A stretch of 64,000 nt of DNA from assembly GCF_019551435.1 (NCBI RefSeq), contig NZ_CP080544.1, positions 620,001-684,000 on the forward strand, in the 5' to 3' direction. The notes beneath the pieces are model-generated. The model was not told where the DNA came from and ran no database searches. It worked only from the letters and a program-made list of their open reading frames with translations. Of the stretch, positions 62,570-64,000 are shown piece by piece (positions within the stretch are counted from its first letter, which is position 1; the number at the start of each line of letters is the position of its first letter). This stretch comes from Lysobacter soyae (lineage in GTDB: Bacteria > Pseudomonadota > Gammaproteobacteria > Xanthomonadales > Xanthomonadaceae). Position numbers and translations under genes: made by a program.

Positions 62570-63517
62570 ATGCGCGGTTTGTACCCGGACATTGAACCTT
62601 TTGACAGCGGCATGCTCAGCGTCGAAGGTGGCCACACACTCTATTGGGAACAATGCGGCAATCCGGACGGAAAGCCGGTCGTCATGCTGCACGGCGGACC
62701 TGGTGCCGGTTGCGGCGCCGCCATGCGTCGCTTCCACGACCCGAAAAAATATCGCATCGTCCTGTTCGACCAACGCGGCGCAGGTCGCAGCACGCCGCAC
62801 GCCGGTCTCGAAAACAATACGACTTGGGATCTGGTTGCCGACATTGAAAAGATCCGTGTCATGCTCGGTATTGAGGCATGGCAGGTCTTCGGCGGTTCCT
62901 GGGGCTCGACATTGGCCTTGGCCTACGCGCAAAAGCATCCGGAACGCGTCACCGAATTGGTCCTGCGCGGAATTTTCATGCTGCGCCGCTGGGAACTCGA
63001 GTGGTTCTATCAAGAAGGTGCATCGCGTCTCTTCCCCGATCATTGGGAGCCCTATCGCGATCTGATTCCCGAAGAAGAGCGCGGTGACATGATGGCGGCC
63101 TATTCGAAGCGGCTGACCAGCGACGACGAGGCCACGCGCCTTTCTGCGGCGCAAGCCTGGAGTATTTGGGAAGGCGGCACCAGCTACTTGCGCATTCCGC
63201 CGGATTACAACACGTCCCATGGCGATCCCCATTTCGCATTGTCATTTGCACGCATCGAAAACCACTACTTCATGAACAAGGGCTTCTTTGAAGTCGACGA
63301 CCAACTGTTGCGCGATGCGCACAAAATCGCGCACATTCCGGGCGTGATCGTTCATGGCCGCTACGACGTGGTCTGCCCCGTTCAAAACGCTTGGGATCTG
63401 CACAAGGTCTGGCCGAAGGCGACGCTACACATCTCGCCGCTCTCGGGGCATTCCGCGTTTGAAGATGAAAACGCCGCCGCCTTGGTGGAAGCCACAGATA
63501 AATTTGCCGCCAATTAA
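62570..63517 (+). CDS. pip: Proline iminopeptidase
   Basis: A 315-residue alpha/beta-hydrolase (peptidase S33) that removes N-terminal proline. The start ATG has GGAG about ten bases upstream. The oxyanion motif is LHGGPGAGCG, the nucleophile elbow is FGGSWGSTLALAYA, the Asp is in GRYDVVCP and the His in LSGHSAFEDE. The cap region is helical, with WEGGTSYLR. Length and motifs match bacterial Pip closely (Xanthomonas Pip 313). It is likely cytoplasmic. Confidence 0.94.
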   Translation: MRGLYPDIEPFDSGMLSVEGGHTLYWEQCGNPDGKPVVMLHGGPGAGCGAAMRRFHDPKKYRIVLFDQRGAGRSTPHAGLENNTTWDLVADIEKIRVMLGIEAWQVFGGSWGSTLALAYAQKHPERVTELVLRGIFMLRRWELEWFYQEGASRLFPDHWEPYRDLIPEEERGDMMAAYSKRLTSDDEATRLSAAQAWSIWEGGTSYLRIPPDYNTSHGDPHFALSFARIENHYFMNKGFFEVDDQLLRDAHKIAHIPGVIVHGRYDVVCPVQNAWDLHKVWPKATLHISPLSGHSAFEDENAAALVEATDKFAAN

Positions 63518-63528
63518 GGAAAGCATCG

Positions 63529-63768
63529 ATGTCCCAAGAAGACGAAGACGACATCCTCATTGTCAAAGACAGCAACGGTACGGTCTTGGCCGATGGCGAT
63601 ACCGTCACGGTCATCAAGGATCTCAAAGTAAAAGGCACCTCGGTCACCTTGAAGCGCGGCACCGTGTGCAGGAACATCCGCTTGACCGACGACGAAGACT
63701 TGATTGAATGCAACGTCGACAAAGTCAAAGGCTTGGTCTTGCGAACAGAGTTCGTCAAAAAGGCCTGA
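63529..63768 (+). CDS. PhnA-like C-terminal domain protein, zinc ribbon absent
   Basis: A 79-residue protein with the SH3-like C-terminal domain of PhnA/YjdM: VKDSNGTVLADGDTVTVIKD, LKVKGTSVTLKRGT and VKGLVLRTEFVKK. Full-length PhnA proteins (about 110 residues) also carry an N-terminal zinc ribbon with four cysteines; here it is missing and the N-terminus is a short acidic stretch. The database name alkylphosphonate utilisation protein is historical and does not imply phosphonate metabolism. It follows pip by 11 bases. Confidence 0.8.
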   Translation: MSQEDEDDILIVKDSNGTVLADGDTVTVIKDLKVKGTSVTLKRGTVCRNIRLTDDEDLIECNVDKVKGLVLRTEFVKKA

Positions 63769-63778
63769 GCCCGGCGTT

Positions 63779-64000
63779 TTACAGGGGTAACGCAGCGGCC
63801 GTGCCTGCTGCGTGCCCCGATGCCCATGCCCATTGGAAGTTGTAGCCGCCCAGCCAGCCGGTGACGTCAATCACTTCACCGATGAAATACAGTCCCGGCA
63901 GGTGTTTGGACATCATCGTTGCCGATGACAGCCCATCTGTGGCCACGCCACCCAAAGTGACTTCGGCGGTGCGGTAACCTTCGGTGCCACTTGCAACGAT
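63779..64000 (-). CDS. NAD(P)/FAD-dependent oxidoreductase, YhiN/HI0933 type, C-terminal part
   Basis: Only the last 73 codons are inside the window; the gene continues past base 64000. The visible end shows GYRTAEVTLGGVATDGLSSA, KHLPGLYFIGEVIDVTGW and GGYNFQWAWASGHAAG, the FAD-binding C-terminus of the BaiN/YhiN (HI0933-like) flavoprotein family. The physiological substrate of this family is not well defined. The stop is 10 bases from the stop of the convergent PhnA-like gene. Confidence 0.85.
   Translation of the reverse strand: MVASGTEGYRTAEVTLGGVATDGLSSATMMSKHLPGLYFIGEVIDVTGWLGGYNFQWAWASGHAAGTAAALPL

Noticed and set aside
1-64000. tRNA or rRNA genes, insertion sequences, prophage or integron structures
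   Set aside because: Reading through gaps and both strands by eye I saw no cloverleaf-like segment, transposase, integrase or terminal repeats; every sizeable gap is a promoter-length region.

Overview
The window looks like a chromosomal segment from a gammaproteobacterium of the Lysobacteraceae (Xanthomonadaceae), close to Lysobacter, Luteimonas or Thermomonas. GC is moderately high (roughly 60 % by eye). The gene orders are typical of the group: pilG-pilH-pilI-pilJ-chpA, lptD-surA-pdxA-rsmA-apaG-apaH, and ahpC-ahpF-oxyR. I see no tRNA, rRNA, CRISPR array, insertion sequence or prophage. Coding density is very high and no stretch over 300 bases lacks a gene. Many operon joints are ATGA, TGATG or TAATG overlaps.

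Layout. 1-10310 (+): the end of hrpA, relA, two family-2 glycosyltransferases, penicillin-binding protein 1B, a YoaA/DinG helicase and tsaB. 10311-12145 (-): tonB and gshB. 12339-24308 (+): a complete Pil-Chp chemosensory cluster for type IV pili. Its CheA (ChpA) is 2,097 residues long and carries a long Ala/Glu repeat. Its CheB-like protein has lost the catalytic serine, and there is no pilK. 24312-26413 (-): rsmE and bioA. 26459-28615 (+): nudE, cysQ and mazG, three small-metabolite hydrolases with overlapping ends. 28644-34292 (+): a four-gene, translationally coupled signalling operon made of a membrane hybrid kinase with three receiver domains, CheR, a CheB lacking a receiver, and a receiver-kinase. 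No chemoreceptor accompanies it. 34366-36837 (+): an OmpR-type two-component pair and dgkA.

36915-38957 (+): lemA and two TPM-domain proteins. 39004-41182 (+): lgt, thyA and folA. 41158-47996 (-): the lptD-surA-pdxA-rsmA-apaG-apaH operon, whose end overlaps folA. 48101-49677: msrB facing a cobalamin pair (a BtuM-like transporter and an adenosyltransferase). 49745-52119 (+): two ubiquinone hydroxylases. 52121-55878 (-): rlmM, a deaminase, a Cys-rich lipoprotein and glnS. 55903-57454 (+): msrA and an EamA exporter. 57441-61517 (-): the peroxide-response operon ahpC-ahpF-mini-VOC-oxyR plus a hypothetical gene. A 37-bp OxyR-like site sits directly against the ahpC -35 box. 61686-64000: prmC, proline iminopeptidase, a PhnA-like protein and the end of a YhiN-type flavoprotein.

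The strongest candidates for under-described biology are the CheR/CheB/hybrid-kinase operon without a chemoreceptor, the serine-less ChpB next to a pilK-less Pil-Chp cluster, the expandable helical repeat in ChpA, and the 54-residue in-frame VOC remnant kept inside the ahp-oxyR operon.
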